Shown here in pieces: positions 1-10,922 of a stretch of 64,000 nucleotides of DNA. Source of the DNA: Daphnia carinata (Eukaryota > Arthropoda > Branchiopoda > Diplostraca > Daphniidae). The stretch's first letter is position 1. Every line of letters starts with the position of its first letter. The stretch is taken from positions 7,471,534 through 7,535,533 of the forward strand of contig NC_081331.1 in NCBI RefSeq assembly GCF_022539665.2, written 5' to 3'. The notes below the pieces were generated by a model. It did no database searches, was not told where the DNA came from, and saw only the letters and a program-made list of their open reading frames with translations. The position numbers and the translations under genes were made by a program.

Positions 1-2198
1 TGATTCGTTTTGTTAAAATCAAATTTGGCTTAGGTCCATTAACTTTAAATGAACTGACACCAGAGGAAGCCACTCAATACCTGGAAGCCGCTCAACGACA
101 TTCATCAAGGGGATCTATCCCTGTAATGGTTGAAGAACCTAATATCATACCTACACCGGATGATGAAAGTGAAGATGGAAATGAAGAAGAGAATGAAAGA
201 AATAGCGTGGAGAGTGAAAGAGAAATCGAAGAAGAGAGTGAGCAAAGTGATATAAGAGGAAGTGAAGAAGAGAATGAAGGAAATAGCGAGAAGAGTGAAA
301 GAGAGAGTGAAGAAGAGAGTGAGCAAAGAACCCCAACCACACGAAGTCGTCGGCGTTGTCGTCGCGCGATAGGAACGCCTTCTCCAGGACGTCGTTGGGA
401 GGAACGTCGTCGAGCCCATAATCATTCAGCCGAGAGGCAATCTTTGTCAAGGAGTCAAAGCGAAGAATCAAACGCCGATATTACCAAGAGTGATCTATCA
501 TTAGGCGAAGAAACACTCGCTCCTGTGACTGAGGGGTCTTCTCAGCAACGTAAACGTCAGCGGGCTACACACATGCGCTGGAAACTAGTATTTAAAGCAG
601 AAAAGAAGTAAGAAATAATTGTTCTTTTACGTTTTTTTTCTAACGTGCCATTTTTAAATCTAGGTTAGGTAATATCCTTGTTGACCGCAAACATGGATAC
701 AAGTTTGGTGTCTGGAAGGTGCTGAGTAATGGTATTCTTTATCGGTGTAATCATCGACCACAGCAGAATCCTTGCAAATGCACAGTTTTGCAATCAGGTA
801 CATACATCGTCTTTTTAAAGATTTCTTGTATTATTTAATGCTTATTCTGATTTCAGGCAATGCAATCATCCAGCGAGGAGTGCACATTACTTCCTGTCCA
901 AAACAAGAAAATATATATGAGTCGCTAATCATTTACAGGGACGCTAAGCGTGAAGGATTGAAAAAAAAGGGGAAATCTGCTAAGGCCATTACCGACCCCA
1001 TCATCGCTAAGCACTTTGCATCAAATAGGAGAATGAAACTTGTGAATAGAACACAAGTCTGTAAATCAGTCAACATGGCTAGGTATTTTTACACATTTCT
1101 TGCCTAAGTATTTATTAAAAAAATTCCAAACTTTGTTTAGAGCGAAGACTCGTCCAAAAAATCCAAAAATACTGGATTTTTCATTTGAGGACGATGGAAT
1201 TCCGGATGGGCTAAACCTTCATGACCTAGTAACCGCTAAGCGCAGACACATAGTCTGTTTCACTAACAAACAGGCGCGGCTATTAAAAAATGCTAAAAGA
1301 TGGTACATGGATGGAACATTTAGCATCATCAAAAAACCATTTATGCAGATGTGGACGATACACGCTTTCATTCGATATGGAAACGAAAAGAAAATGGTTC
1401 CATTATATTTTGTCCTCATGTCTACTAGGACTCAAAAGGAAGTAAAATTTTGAAATATATTAATGAATATTATAGGTTTAATAAGAGCATATCGTACAGA
1501 CATGCGAATTCGTGGGATTTGCAAGTGGGTGTGAATATTTCTATATTTATTGTGGAACTTAACAGATGTATTTACTAACTATTGCAGGAAAATGATGTCT
1601 CTCCATCTCCTCCCACATGGAAAAATCCCTACTGCCTTTGCAAATTTAAGATCAGCTGTCTGGGAAATTGAAAACAGGGAGAACCGAACTATGATGCGAA
1701 AACTGTACAACTACATGGAAAATAACTGGATCGACAGCTTGCTTTGGCCTCCTAAAGTTTGGTCGGTCTTCATGCAAGAGGTATTAAAAGAAAAATATAA
1801 TTTAAAACATTCAAATGATTACATTCACTCTAACATGCTTTAGGTGAGAACCACTAATGACGTTGACGGCTGGCACACGCATCTAGCAACACGCTGGACT
1901 TAGCATTAGCAGTAAAGGCCTCAACCTGTATATTCTCCTCGGAGTTCTCTACGAGGAGGCTATACAGGTTGATATATACACAGAGATGCTTGAACAGGGT
2001 CAACAACTGAGAAGACAGCGAAAAACTTTCAAAGAATTAAATTTAAAACTGTTTGGTTTGTGGAACGACTATTCCAAACAAAAGATAACGACCGCAGAAC
2101 TTTTAGAACAATGTGCAGATATTTACACAAAGTTCAACGCAATTAAATATGCAAAAACGGCGTACGATGCTCGTCTCTTTGAGTTAGAGACAGAATAG
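1..2198 (+). pseudogene. FLYWCH / MULE-transposase-like gene, intron-containing, broken; 5' end outside window
   Basis: The reading frame is open from the window edge. A Glu/Ser-rich acidic segment (126-607) leads into a FLYWCH-like zinc finger (about 668-900; Tyr-Arg-Cys, Cys, His), then a MULE-type segment (1142-1441, 'WYMDGTFSI') and a C-terminal segment (about 1590-1780 and 1844 on) ending in 'RTTNDVDGWH', typical of MULE/FLYWCH proteins. Consensus introns fit at 608-663, 798-856, 1083-1140 and 1781-1843; the first three join in phase, so the gene was once spliced. Lesions: the central catalytic part of the MULE domain is missing around 1442-1587, where the frame also changes, and there is another frame change near 1890 after the DGWH motif. 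The tail continues open to the stop at 2198. Either a decayed Mutator-like transposon gene or a broken domesticated derivative; the family call is inferred from motifs. Confidence 0.6.
1922..1971. repeat. Strong hairpin inside the MULE-like 3' coding region
   Basis: Arms CAACCTGTATA (1922-1932) and TATACAGGTTG (1961-1971) are perfect complements. Inside them CTCCTCG (1935-1941) pairs with CGAGGAG (1952-1958), with a 2-nt internal bulge and about a 10-nt loop. It lies in the open frame of the C-terminal segment. Confidence 0.7.
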
Positions 2199-2482
2199 AA
2201 ATTTGAAGAAATATCAGCAAACACCACGCGAATAAAAAAAGAAAAAAAAATCAAGAGCTCCGCTCTGTTACTACGCGATCACGCGACTGACAATTTCAAG
2301 ACAGACAGCATAAGCATAAGTCGAGTGGTGGTGGTGGCGCTGACTTCCAGAACCCATACAGCTAGCGCCACTAGTGGCCTGAACAAAGTGTAAAGTCGAC
2401 AGGCCTGTAAAGTACCGAAAATTTTCAGGCCACTGGCCTGAATGTCTGGCATCCCTATATGACTTGCAACATAATTTTTTTT
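2199..2482. other. Noncoding stretch with short palindromes
   Basis: No gene seen. It contains an A-rich patch after the MULE-like frame, a perfect 12-bp palindrome GCCACTAGTGGC near 2366, and a near-palindrome CAGGCCACTGGCCTG near 2427. These may be the edge of an uncharacterised element, but no target duplication was found. Confidence 0.3.
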
Positions 2483-2570
2483 GTGCCGAAACGGACACAG
2501 TTGGTGCCGAAAGAGACACAATTGGTGCCGAAACGGAGAATATTAGTGCCGAAACGGAAAGATTTTTTAA
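2483..2570. repeat. 21-bp tandem repeat, four units
   Basis: GTGCCGAAA recurs at 2483, 2504, 2525 and 2546, an exact 21-nt period, with variable tails; looser copies of GTGCCGAAAAC-like sequence follow near 2620 and 2642. ORFs across it on both strands are repeat artefacts (Val-Pro-Lys or Ser-Val-Ser-Ala repeats). Confidence 0.75.
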
Positions 2571-2712
2571 TAAACGAGGAGATTTTAAATACAAGGGGGG
2601 ACCAAGCGTTTTATATGGGTGCCGAAAACGCAAAAATCGAAATTGCCGAAAACAGAACTTGTCCCAACTAACCCGTGTCCCGGTTAGCCCCCGTCTTCTC
2701 TACTAATAGAAA

Positions 2713-3000
2713 TCAACAAAGCGTTATTTCATATTTAAGTGAAAGTGAACTTAGTGAAGTACATATCACCATAGAAATATCACTGTACTGGCAATTGTTG
2801 GTTTCGATTAGTTGCTCTTGCAGAAGTCTGATAGTCGGAAGAATTTCGTAGATGGATGGATAATGCTTGGAGCTTAAATCCTGAGTAAGAATATGGAATG
2901 GTTTAAGGAGAGCTTCTGCACCAACAAAAGTCGGCCATTCCCAATTCGAAAGTAATGAGAGCCCATTTTCAATCACTTTCGAAGTGTCCTTACCGATTGG
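2713..3000 (-). pseudogene. hAT transposase fragment (ZBED-like), minus strand
   Basis: Minus-strand translation gives 'LLSNWEWP', 'LLKPFHILTQDLSS' and 'YPSIYEILPTIRLL', the helical segment that follows the DDE insertion in hAT/ZBED transposases (family pattern: LLKPFeeaT.eLS...YPT.s.vlPli..L). Only about 85 residues are recognisable, with no BED finger or dimerisation region on this strand. A second hAT fragment lies 1 kb away on the opposite strand, so this is a rearranged remnant. Confidence 0.55.
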
Positions 3001-4029
3001 TGCAGTTCTATGGACAAATAAAAAGAAAAATATGTTTACCTCAAAATATACACAAACAAATAATTGGCTAATAAATGGATGAGAAATGTGGATTCAACTC
3101 AACTGGAGTGTTTATTTCTGAAATTCCAGCATATTGGGGTTGAAACTTGATGGATCATAAAAAAGAATGTGAAATGTAATTAGAAGGCAGTTACAAGCAA
3201 AAGGCATATGGTGACTTACTGGATTTCTTTGAAAGCAAAAATGACAAAGCCACCATTTTCCTCTATAGTCAATTGACATAAAGGATTTAGAATTGCTTTA
3301 CAGTTTCCACGACTGCAAATAACGCAATTTGTTCAGCCTATATCGGATGAAAGATTGCGTCTACACTGATTTGTGTTAATATAGATTACAAATAAGCCTT
3401 AAAAATTTCTTGCCATGAGAAACAAAAAAGCGCCATTTGGCAACATTTTAACCAGGTTAAAGTGGATGGGTCATGGTGTGCATCCTTTGTAAAACCATCA
3501 CCCCTACCTAGCGAATACCACCAATCTGTGGCTTCTTCTCGATAGGGGTGACGCAAAACATAAAAAGGAGTAGGCTACATTGAAACCCCAGAAGCAGCTC
3601 CCACAAAAGAGTATGAGGGCTTCATCTTGTAGTCCCACGCGACTGCTCGATGAAGAAAGCAACCTAGAAGAGGACATTACTGGCCACGTTAGTGGAAATA
3701 AACAACAAGAAAACATTGGCACCACATCCGACAACGGTAATTTTTATATTTAATTTTAGCTCAGCAATCCCATTATAAATGTTATTTCATTAATTTGCAT
3801 TGACGGTGCCTTGTTTTTTGCCATTAAAAATCTAATACATGCATTTTGTAACATTTTAATTATCATAACTGTTATTTTAAAGAAGGAGGAATTAAAAGTC
3901 GGGCTTCATCCCAGAGCGGGAATTCGCCTCCTACGCTTAATGGATCGGAAGCGTCAATTTCGACCAGTGGAATGATTAAAACCTTTTAAAATATCCAGAT
4001 ATCGTGATATTAATGAAACTTATTCATAG
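3001..4029. other. Stretch between the two hAT fragments; no gene recognised
   Basis: Short plus-strand exon-like stretches at about 3600-3725 and 3893-3990 are rich in Ser/Glu/Asn and have plausible splice signals (donor GGTAATTT near 3735, acceptor AAAG near 3885). They may be the poorly conserved N-terminal part of the plus-strand hAT gene. No domain is visible. Confidence 0.25.
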
Positions 4030-4300
4030 GTGCTAGGGTAGAGCCAGGCTTTCCACCCTATCAAAAGGATGGTGCCCAGATAAAGGCGATTCTTCGGGCA
4101 CTGATGACATTTCTCGCTCGAGGAATGCACCCTCTCAAGATAATGGAAGATGAGCACTTTCATGCATTCAGCAAAGTCATCGATCCTAGAATCGCCTTGT
4201 CTTGCCCAAACACCTTGACGCATACACTTCTACTTGAAATGTATGCAGAGGCTAAGGCAAAACTGGTGTGTGACCTCTCAAGCGCAAAATTGTTTCTTGT
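4030..4300 (+). pseudogene. hAT transposase fragment (ZBED-like), plus strand
   Basis: After an acceptor-like TTCATAG (ends 4029) the frame reads a segment with 'ALMTFLARGMHPLKIMEDEH', 'FSKVIDPRIALSCPN' and 'LLEMYAEAKAKL'. This matches the conserved early block of hAT/ZBED transposases (family pattern: fi..d..P.siVed..F..l...ldPry..Ps). Upstream BED finger and downstream catalytic blocks are not continuous with it. It may belong to the same original element as the minus-strand fragment at 2713-3000, later inverted, or to a different copy. Confidence 0.55.
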
Positions 4301-4712
4301 GTCATTTTTACGTTGGTGCCGGAAGAGAGTCGCACAACGGAGGACCTTTCGCAGCATCTAAAATCCATAACGGTATATTGGAGAATTCCGGCTGAAAAAA
4401 ATTCTGGCATTGTCAATGGCAGCACAGCCAACACCAAGAGAGCTGTGGTTAGAATTTTGCGGTAGAAACGTATTCCATGCTTCGTCATACTTTAAGTATT
4501 GCTGATTTTGATGCATTTGAAAATGAAGTTGAATTTTCTTGTATAAATATTCAATTCCACTAAAGATACAAGGGAATACCTCTGCTAATTAGGTATTGTA
4601 CGATTACATAGTTGCCTATACATTTCCAAACAGTTCTTTATTATATTCTACAATTTAGCTCTTAGCCTACCAATTATTTGTTTGTGTATACTTTGAAGTA
4701 AACATTCTCCAC

Positions 4713-5370
4713 GGCATAAGTGCTATTTCTCCTTCGAGATAGTCCTATTCCTTTTACTTTGTTCCAATAGGACCGATTAGCCTCCATTACGGTGGGTAAT
4801 ATATTGCGTAAGAGCTTCGGCTTACATCCATTTTCCTTTTTAGAAAACCGATGGTGTTAACTCATTAGTTAAATAGTTCACAAAACTTTTTTATCGTATT
4901 TTAATTTAAATTGCAGGAGAACGTGAACTATATTGTATTTAATAGAGTTCATTTAACAAAATACTATTAGACATAGCCTACTACAGAAATATTTACTACT
5001 TATATTGCACTTTATGTGGTCATAACCAACTTTTCCAATTGCAATAATGTCTTACTATTTTATACAACTATCGTTACATTATATACAGCTCTTACATATT
5101 CAGATTTTGCTCTAATAGTGTTTTATTAAATGAACTCTATTAGATTCAACATAATATATGATCCCCAGCAATTAAAATTAAAATAGGATAAGAAATAAAT
5201 GTTTCGTGAACCATTTAACTAATGAGGTAACACCATTGGTCTTTCGAAAGGAAAAAGGATATAAGCCAACGCTATTACGCAAAATATCGCCTGCCGGATT
5301 GAACGCTCATCGCTCCTATTGGAACAAGTAAAAGGAATAGGACTATCTCGAAGGAGAAATAGGACTAATG
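4713..5370. mobile_element. Foldback/MITE-like element with long inverted arms
   Basis: About 170 bp at 4713-4893 is inverted at 5195-5370; for example CTATTTCTCCTTCGAGATAG on the left matches the complement of CTATCTCGAAGGAGAAATAG on the right. The homology continues inward: AATAGAGTTCATTTAA (about 4940) against TTAAATGAACTCTATT (about 5135). The whole 0.65 kb is therefore one imperfect palindrome with an AT-rich centre and no coding capacity. The target duplication and superfamily were not resolved. Confidence 0.7.
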
Positions 5371-6559
5371 CTGGTTGACAAAAATTATAATTACAATTAC
5401 GTGAATTTAAAGTACTTGCAATTAATCTATTATTTACTTATTAGACATAGCCTTTGATTACACATTTAATAATATTATATATGGATTATTAGATACTTTT
5501 TAAGAATCTACTTCGTAGAAAGGATAGCCTATAAGATTTCATTTAACCTTCATATTTAAATTTAAATTCAACAAGCTAACAAAAATGAAATAAATTTTAG
5601 TGAAAAGGAGAATAAAGCTTTCGAGTTGCGTAAAATTTAATAAAAATAATATATACGGAAATGTCTGAAAATTTAATAGAAGGAAAATTAATGGAGTCCA
5701 TTTTTTTCTGGCGCGGGAGTCCACTTGTCGTACAGTGTACCGCTGGTTGGGCTCAGTAACATTTGTTTGTTGCGCCCAAACGTCGGGAAAAAATTAGTCC
5801 AAACGTCGATAGGCAGATATCTTATCGTCGTGTATCACATGTCCAAGTGTAGAAAACCTGCAACCAAAAGTCGGAAACCCTGGAGTCCTTTTGGTAACTC
5901 GTCCAAAAGAGTATATGCTGCGTTTTGGCCGATTGGGTTTCTGTGCGGTTTTTTGGGGGGGGGGTTTCGGGGCTCATTTTTCCTGCCTACGGACATTTCG
6001 ATAATCGGTTCCCGGTTACATCCCAGGATTGCATCGCTTTCTGACCTGAATTGCCCGGTTTGTATCCCGATTTTTACCCAGCAATTTGATTATGTTTGAA
6101 ATATTGTGTAAGGCGCTATTAACAAAACATGCAACGCCATAGAAGGTTGAACCGTTTATGGCAGTTTGTTACGGGGGAGGGGGTCACCCGTTTACGATAC
6201 ATTTGGCTATATAGTCACCCCGAGATGACGTAGGGTACGCATACTGTGTTTCTCTTTATTTCGTTTGCTTTACATGTTTTCCATTCGACATGAAAAAAAT
6301 TCCAATGACTCATTTCTAAATCTATTGTTTACTTAATAATCCCTCTTTTGCGACTTCAAAGTAATATTGGTGGATACTGTTGAGTATCTAGAAATGAACA
6401 ACATATCAACCCTTTTCCGGGCAGCGGCTTACATGCAACTTTAGCCGCTTAACGCCAAAATAAGCCCTTATGGCACAAAAATGAAATGTTAGTCGCGTCA
6501 GACAAGAAGGTAGGCCAATATCACACATAGAGAAGAAAATATACTCCTCTACCCAGTTG
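5371..6559. other. AT-rich sequence; no gene recognised
   Basis: Mostly AT-rich DNA to about 5700, then mixed sequence. An open frame at 5725-6099 has no recognisable domain and includes a G-tract. The right part (6100-6559) may hold the terminal region of the decayed Gypsy element that follows on the minus strand, but no LTR was identified. Confidence 0.3.
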
Positions 6560-7264
6560 TAGCTTTACATAATGGCAATGAGAAGGGACAACAGCCGTAC
6601 ACGTAACCAAAACATCAAATTGAACTTTTGGTTTCCAAATTCGTTTACTTCGACGGGGCAAGGGGTACCGGCGGATTCTGCTACTGATGATCCGGGTATG
6701 AAATCACCATTATACAATAGCAATTTACGATGTCTCCAAAATCGTGGACTGAGCTCCTTCTGCCTCATTCGCGTCGTTGGAGGTTGGTGGGGCTGGCTCG
6801 TCATTGGTAACCATCCGGTCGCAAATACCGGTGGTTCCGCTATAATACACTTCGACTGACAAAATTTGATCCGATAAGATGGATACCATGCCATCGTTGA
6901 GTGACCTGCCATACCGACAGGCGGTCAGTATAGACAAAAACATGCAGGCGTCCGGATTCTAAAAAGTCTGTCGTCATATCCCCAAACACACGTCCCGGAA
7001 GGTGCTCGCGGAGGAGAGGCTCCCTTTGTTGAGACGGGAGTCAATCCTGGCAGGCCTGGCAGCGCTCGACCATTGAGACTATGTCGTTGTTTAGGCCGGG
7101 CAATATATAGTCTGGCGAGCACATCGTTTCATTCTGGCAATTCCCTGATGGGCGGCGTGGAGTTGACAAGAGTCCCGCGTGGGACATGTTGTGGTAAAAT
7201 GTTGCGCTTTCCGCAAAGCACCAAGCCACCATCCATATAAAATTCGTTCCGTAGTATCCAATAT
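6560..7264 (-). pseudogene. Gypsy (Ty3) pol remnant, integrase part, minus strand
   Basis: Minus-strand reading from 7264 gives the integrase N-terminal HHCC zinc-binding motif in pieces ('LHAAHQGIARMKRCARQT', 'VERCQACQ'), then 'FVYTDRLS' and a C-terminal tail ending like 'PRRSKR..KPKVQFDV', the usual end of Gypsy pol. The integrase catalytic core is largely deleted and several frameshifts are present. The left-hand half of the same protein is found on the other side of the DIRS insertion (12493-12930), so this is the 3' part of a host element interrupted by DIRS. Confidence 0.65.
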
Positions 7265-7398
7265 TGTGCTGCGAAATGCCATTTCGTTAGACCCTAAGGG
7301 TGTAGACCCATTTATTTAGCTCTTTAAAGACAAAAAAACAAAGGAACATCTATTCCTTTCCTAATGCCTGGATACGCCCCCTCTCTTCAGACTTATTT
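7265..7398. repeat. DIRS left terminus with inverted terminal repeat
   Basis: 7291-7398 is inverted at 12306-12413 over 108 bp with about two mismatches. The 26-nt left extension (7265-7290) holds a short palindrome CGAAATGCCATTTCG and is copied in the internal complementary region. Confidence 0.92.
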
Positions 7399-7417
7399 AA
7401 GCTCTTACAGAGTAAGG

Positions 7418-8795
7418 ATGTCGGCACCTGGAAATTACGGAGATAGGCGTAGAAGCGATTGGTTTGATCCACGTGCCGTAAATTTTTCGAATAGGGAGCA
7501 GGAAAGAGAATTTTTAGAACGCTCTCGTTTTCGTGATCGGCCAAGTTACTACGATTCACGTTATCAAGAAAGGGAAAGGTCCCCCCCACGTCCAACGCCG
7601 AGTGGTTTTTATCGCGATCGTCCCTACCTCGCCCCAATCTACGACCGTTACGATCAAGATTATGGCAGAGTCAGACCAAATTATGGGTTTGACGTGCGGG
7701 ATTCTTACACACGTGAGGCTGGTCGAGGGTTTTGGAGTGATACGGCGAATTATAATTCCGCCGTGACATTTTTCGTGCAGAATATAATCGTGTGGAGGAC
7801 AGGCAATATACGGATGAGGACAGCGAGCGCGAGCCAAGTCGTGAGAGTTTTGACCGTGGTAATAGACAGAGAACCGACGAGCAAGAGGAAGACTATGGGC
7901 CACCGCAAGAAGAGGATGAGGTGGAAGAAATAGTGATAGACGACCAAGAAGATCAGGATCGTCTGCAAGGGTTCTTTAAGCGGCCATGGCGCCCAGAAAA
8001 TCGAAGGCCAGAGAGTTTGGCAGGGCAGCAAGCGGCCAGGTCGCCAGCCGTACCCAGCTCGCCGAGGCCGGGTTCATCAAAGGCGCGTACCCCAGAGCCC
8101 CGTAGTCTAAGGTCGAATGGTAGTAAAGAACCTGTACCGTTGGTAGTACCACAAGAGGTCACCGAAGCTCTTTCCAGCTGGTTGAAGAAAGGAGTGCCAA
8201 CTGACGAATCTAAAGCAATTTCAAAGAGGATTCCGCTTGATTTGTGGACAAAGAATTTTCGTTAAGACCACCCAAACTCGACGGCTACATGTACAGACGG
8301 GCAAAGGATAAAGGGAAGTTAAAGGCAGTCAATGCGGCGGAGGAGTCGCTGGTCACGACGCAACTCAAGATCATGGATATTGGCCCGCCACTCATAGACC
8401 TTTATACCCGCATTCTTTCCCTCAGTGATGGAGAATCGGAAAGAAAAGCCCAGGATTTGGTAAAGGACGCACTACAGCAGTGGTCTCGCGCCTATCACCA
8501 CATTACCCGGCAGAGAAGGCGATCGGTGGTTGCCTTAGTGGAACCCGGTTTCGACTTTCTTGCAGCTGACCCTGAAGCGTTTGCACCCGGAAAGGAGGCT
8601 CGAGAGATCCTTTTTACGGGAAAGTTCCTGGAGTCGATGCTTAAAGAAGCATCGCAGGACGCAACATTGGCTAAAACCTCGAAGACCAAGACAAGTTTCA
8701 GGTCCAGAGGAAATGGGTCAATGGACCATTCTCAATCAACATCGAAGCACCCTTTCGTTTTGCGCCCGAGGAAGACGAAGGAGCAGCCACCGTAA
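7418..8795 (+). pseudogene. DIRS ORF1 (gag-like), with two frameshifts
   Basis: The ATG at 7418 lies just inside the inverted repeat; an in-frame ATG at 7364 falls within the repeat and is less likely. The N-terminal part is Arg/Tyr/Ser-rich, then strongly acidic (Glu/Asp/Gln about 7800-7960), then Pro/Ser/Arg-rich. The C-terminal part (8244-8795) is a helical domain ('LDGYMYRRAKDKGK', 'ILSLSDGESERKAQDLVKDALQ') as in DIRS ORF1 proteins. The frame changes near 7760 and near 8240; the last frame stops with TAA at 8793-8795. Presumed structural protein of the element; function inferred from position and composition. Confidence 0.7.
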
Positions 8796-10922
8796 CGAGT
8801 TGGAGGGGAAAGAGGACGACCGACTGGGGCTAGTTCCTGGTTACGGGGAGGCCAAAGGTATGTTTTTAATCCGCAATGTTCGAAACGCCGGGCGGAAGAG
8901 CAAGTGGGTGCTAGGTTGATAGCTTTTGCGGATCGTTGGACAGTGGTAACGGACGATCAATGGATCCTCGATAGTTTAGCGCATGGCGTTAAACTCGATT
9001 TCAGCTTTTCACCTATCCAACGCACAATTCCTGTCCCTGTTGTCATGTCCAAAGAGATGGAGGCAGTGTGTGACAGAGAAGTGAGGGATCTTGTCAGAAA
9101 GCGGGCTATTAGAGAAATCACCGACGGGTCGGAAGGGTTCGTTTGTTCTTTATTTGTGATTCCCAAAAAATCGGGTGGGTTTAGGCCTATCATTAATCTG
9201 AAGCCCTTAAATCAATTTATTCGGTACGAACACTTCAAGATGGAAAATCTAGAATGGGCTCGTTTTCTTTTACGAAAAGGGGATTGGATGGTTAAACTAG
9301 ATTTAAAAGACGCCTACCTGACGGTGCCGGTTTTTGCTACCCACCAAAAGTTTTTGCGGTTCCAGTGGAAGGGGCGTTTATTCCAATTTGCATGTCTGGC
9401 CTTTGGTCTGGCTTCCGCGCCAAGGATTTTTACAAAAATTCTCAAGGTTGTCATGGGTTTTTTAAGAAAAAAGGGCATAAGACTGATAATCTATTTGGAT
9501 GACATCTTTATTTTGAATGTGTCTGGAGAAAGCACATTAGGGGATCTTAACGTGACCATCCGGTTGCTAAAACATCTGGGTTTTTTAATAAATTGGGAAA
9601 AATCCGTGTTGGTCCCTACGCAAGTCCTAGAGTATCTGGGGCTAGTAATCGACTCGGTTCGATTGTCCTTCGCCTTGCCAAACATCAAAGTAAAAGCAGT
9701 TAAGGAGATGTGTGAGGCGGCGCTTGCGGCGGAATCAATTTCTTTGCGAAAGATTGCGTCTATCATGGGCAATTTTACCTGGGCGATCCCAGCGATTCCA
9801 TACCCTCAGGCGCATTACCGTAGATTGCAACGGTTCTACATCAAACGAGCGCAATCGGCCAATTTCAATTTGAAGACTAGATGTTCACTTTCAGCGGAAG
9901 CTCGGGAGGACCTGGAATGGTGGGTGTTTAATCTAAACAAAGCGCCAGATAAAATTTTCTTTCCCCACACACCAGATCTCGAGAATTACACAGATGCGTC
10001 GCTATCAGGTTGGGGTGCATGCTGTGATGAAATCAGAACGAGAGGATCTTGGACGCTAGCAGATACAAAAAAGGACATTAACGAGCTCGAACTATTAGGA
10101 GCGTTGTTTGCGGTACAGGCGTTCGCTGCTCAGTCTAAGAATATCTCAATTAGGGTATTCTTGGACAATTCGACAGCTGTAGCCTATATTAATCATTGCG
10201 GGGGTTCTCGATCTCAGGCCCTGACTAGCGTATCTGCCCAGCTTACAACTTGGTGCGAGAACCACGGCATATCGTTGGAAGCGGTTCACGTAGCGGGCAA
10301 ATTAAATATCGTTGCGGATGAAGAGTCACGGGCCGGGCCTGACGCCGGGGATTGGAAGTTGGATCCGCGCGTTTTCAAGTGCATTCAGGAACTATGGCCG
10401 TCAGTCGTTGACGTTTTCGCAACACCTTGGAACGCACAGCTTCCATCATTTATTTCATGGCATCCGCAACCTGGCGCAATGGCAACAAACGCCTTTTCAG
10501 TCAATTGGAAAGGGTTGTTGGCTTACTGTTTCCCACCATTCGCCCTAATTTTCAAATGCTTAGAAAAAATCAGGCGGGAAAAATCTGTAGTGGTTTTTGT
10601 TTGTCCAGTTTGGATAGGTCAGCCGTGGTTCCCGTTATTGCTGGAGCTCCCGTGCGACGTCCCACGTCTTCTTGCGCCGTCTCAGAGCCTTTTGATATCA
10701 GCACTGGACGAAAGTCACCCGCTTACCTGGAACAGCGCGCTACACTTGGCCGTCTGGAAGCTGTCAGGAGACAGTACCTTGACCGAGGATTTTCGACAAC
10801 GGTGGTCGACTTACTCATGGCCGGAATTAGGCCCAACACCCAAACCGCTTATGAGTCAGCATGGAGAAATTGGGTGCATTGGTGAATGGGGAGGCGTTCA
10901 AATCCCTTCCCAATTGTTATAG
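8796..10922 (+). CDS. DIRS ORF2: reverse transcriptase, RNase H, DAM-like methylase domain
   Basis: Open in one frame from directly after the ORF1 stop (8795) to 10922, about 709 codons, with no ATG near its start, so translation may depend on readthrough or an internal start (inference). The RT has 'FVIPKKSGGFRPIINLKPLN', 'KLDLKDAYLTVPV', 'FGLASAPRIFTK' and the catalytic YLDD at 9492-9503. RNase H follows ('YTDASLSGWGA', 'ELLGALFAVQAF', 'FLDNSTAVAYIN'). A DAM-like segment then reads 'VDVFATPWNAQLPSFISWHP' to 'VFVCPVWIGQPWFPLLLELP', as in DIRS-group elements. The end overlaps the recombinase ORF in another frame. Catalytic motifs look intact. Confidence 0.88.
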   Translation, partial: RVGGERGRPTGASSWLRGGQRYVFNPQCSKRRAEEQVGARLIAFADRWTVVTDDQWILDSLAHGVKLDFSFSPIQRTIPVPVVMSKEMEAVCDREVRDLVRKRAIREITDGSEGFVCSLFVIPKKSGGFRPIINLKPLNQFIRYEHFKMENLEWARFLLRKGDWMVKLDLKDAYLTVPVFATHQKFLRFQWKGRLFQFACLAFGLASAPRIFTKILKVVMGFLRKKGIRLIIYLDDIFILNVSGESTLGDLNVTIRLLKHLGFLINWEKSVLVPTQVLEYLGLVIDSVRLSFALPNIKVKAVKEMCEAALAAESISLRKIASIMGNFTWAIPAIPYPQAHYRRLQRFYIKRAQSANFNLKTRCSLSAEAREDLEWWVFNLNKAPDKIFFPHTPDLENYTDASLSGWGACCDEIRTRGSWTLADTKKDINELELLGALFAVQAFAAQSKNISIRVFLDNSTAVAYINHCGGSRSQALTSVSAQLTTWCENHGISLEAVHVAGKLNIVADEESRAGPDAGDWKLDPRVFKCIQELWPSVVDVFATPWNAQLPSFISWHPQPGAMATNAFSVNWKGLLAYCFPPFALIFKCLEKIRREKSVVVFVCPVWIGQPWFPLLLELPCDVPRLLAPSQSLLISALDESHPLTWNSALHLAVWKLSGDSTLTEDFRQRWSTYSWPELGPTPKPLMSQHGEIGCIGEWGGVQIPSQLL

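Noticed and set aside
2501-2560. TGGTGCCGAAAC motifs matching the start of the BEL tRNA-Phe primer site
   Set aside because: The match stops after 12 nt, the motif is part of a 21-bp tandem repeat, and no LTR precedes it.
5725-6099. 124-codon plus-strand open frame
   Set aside because: No recognisable domain, contains a G-homopolymer run, and lies in decayed transposon-rich DNA.
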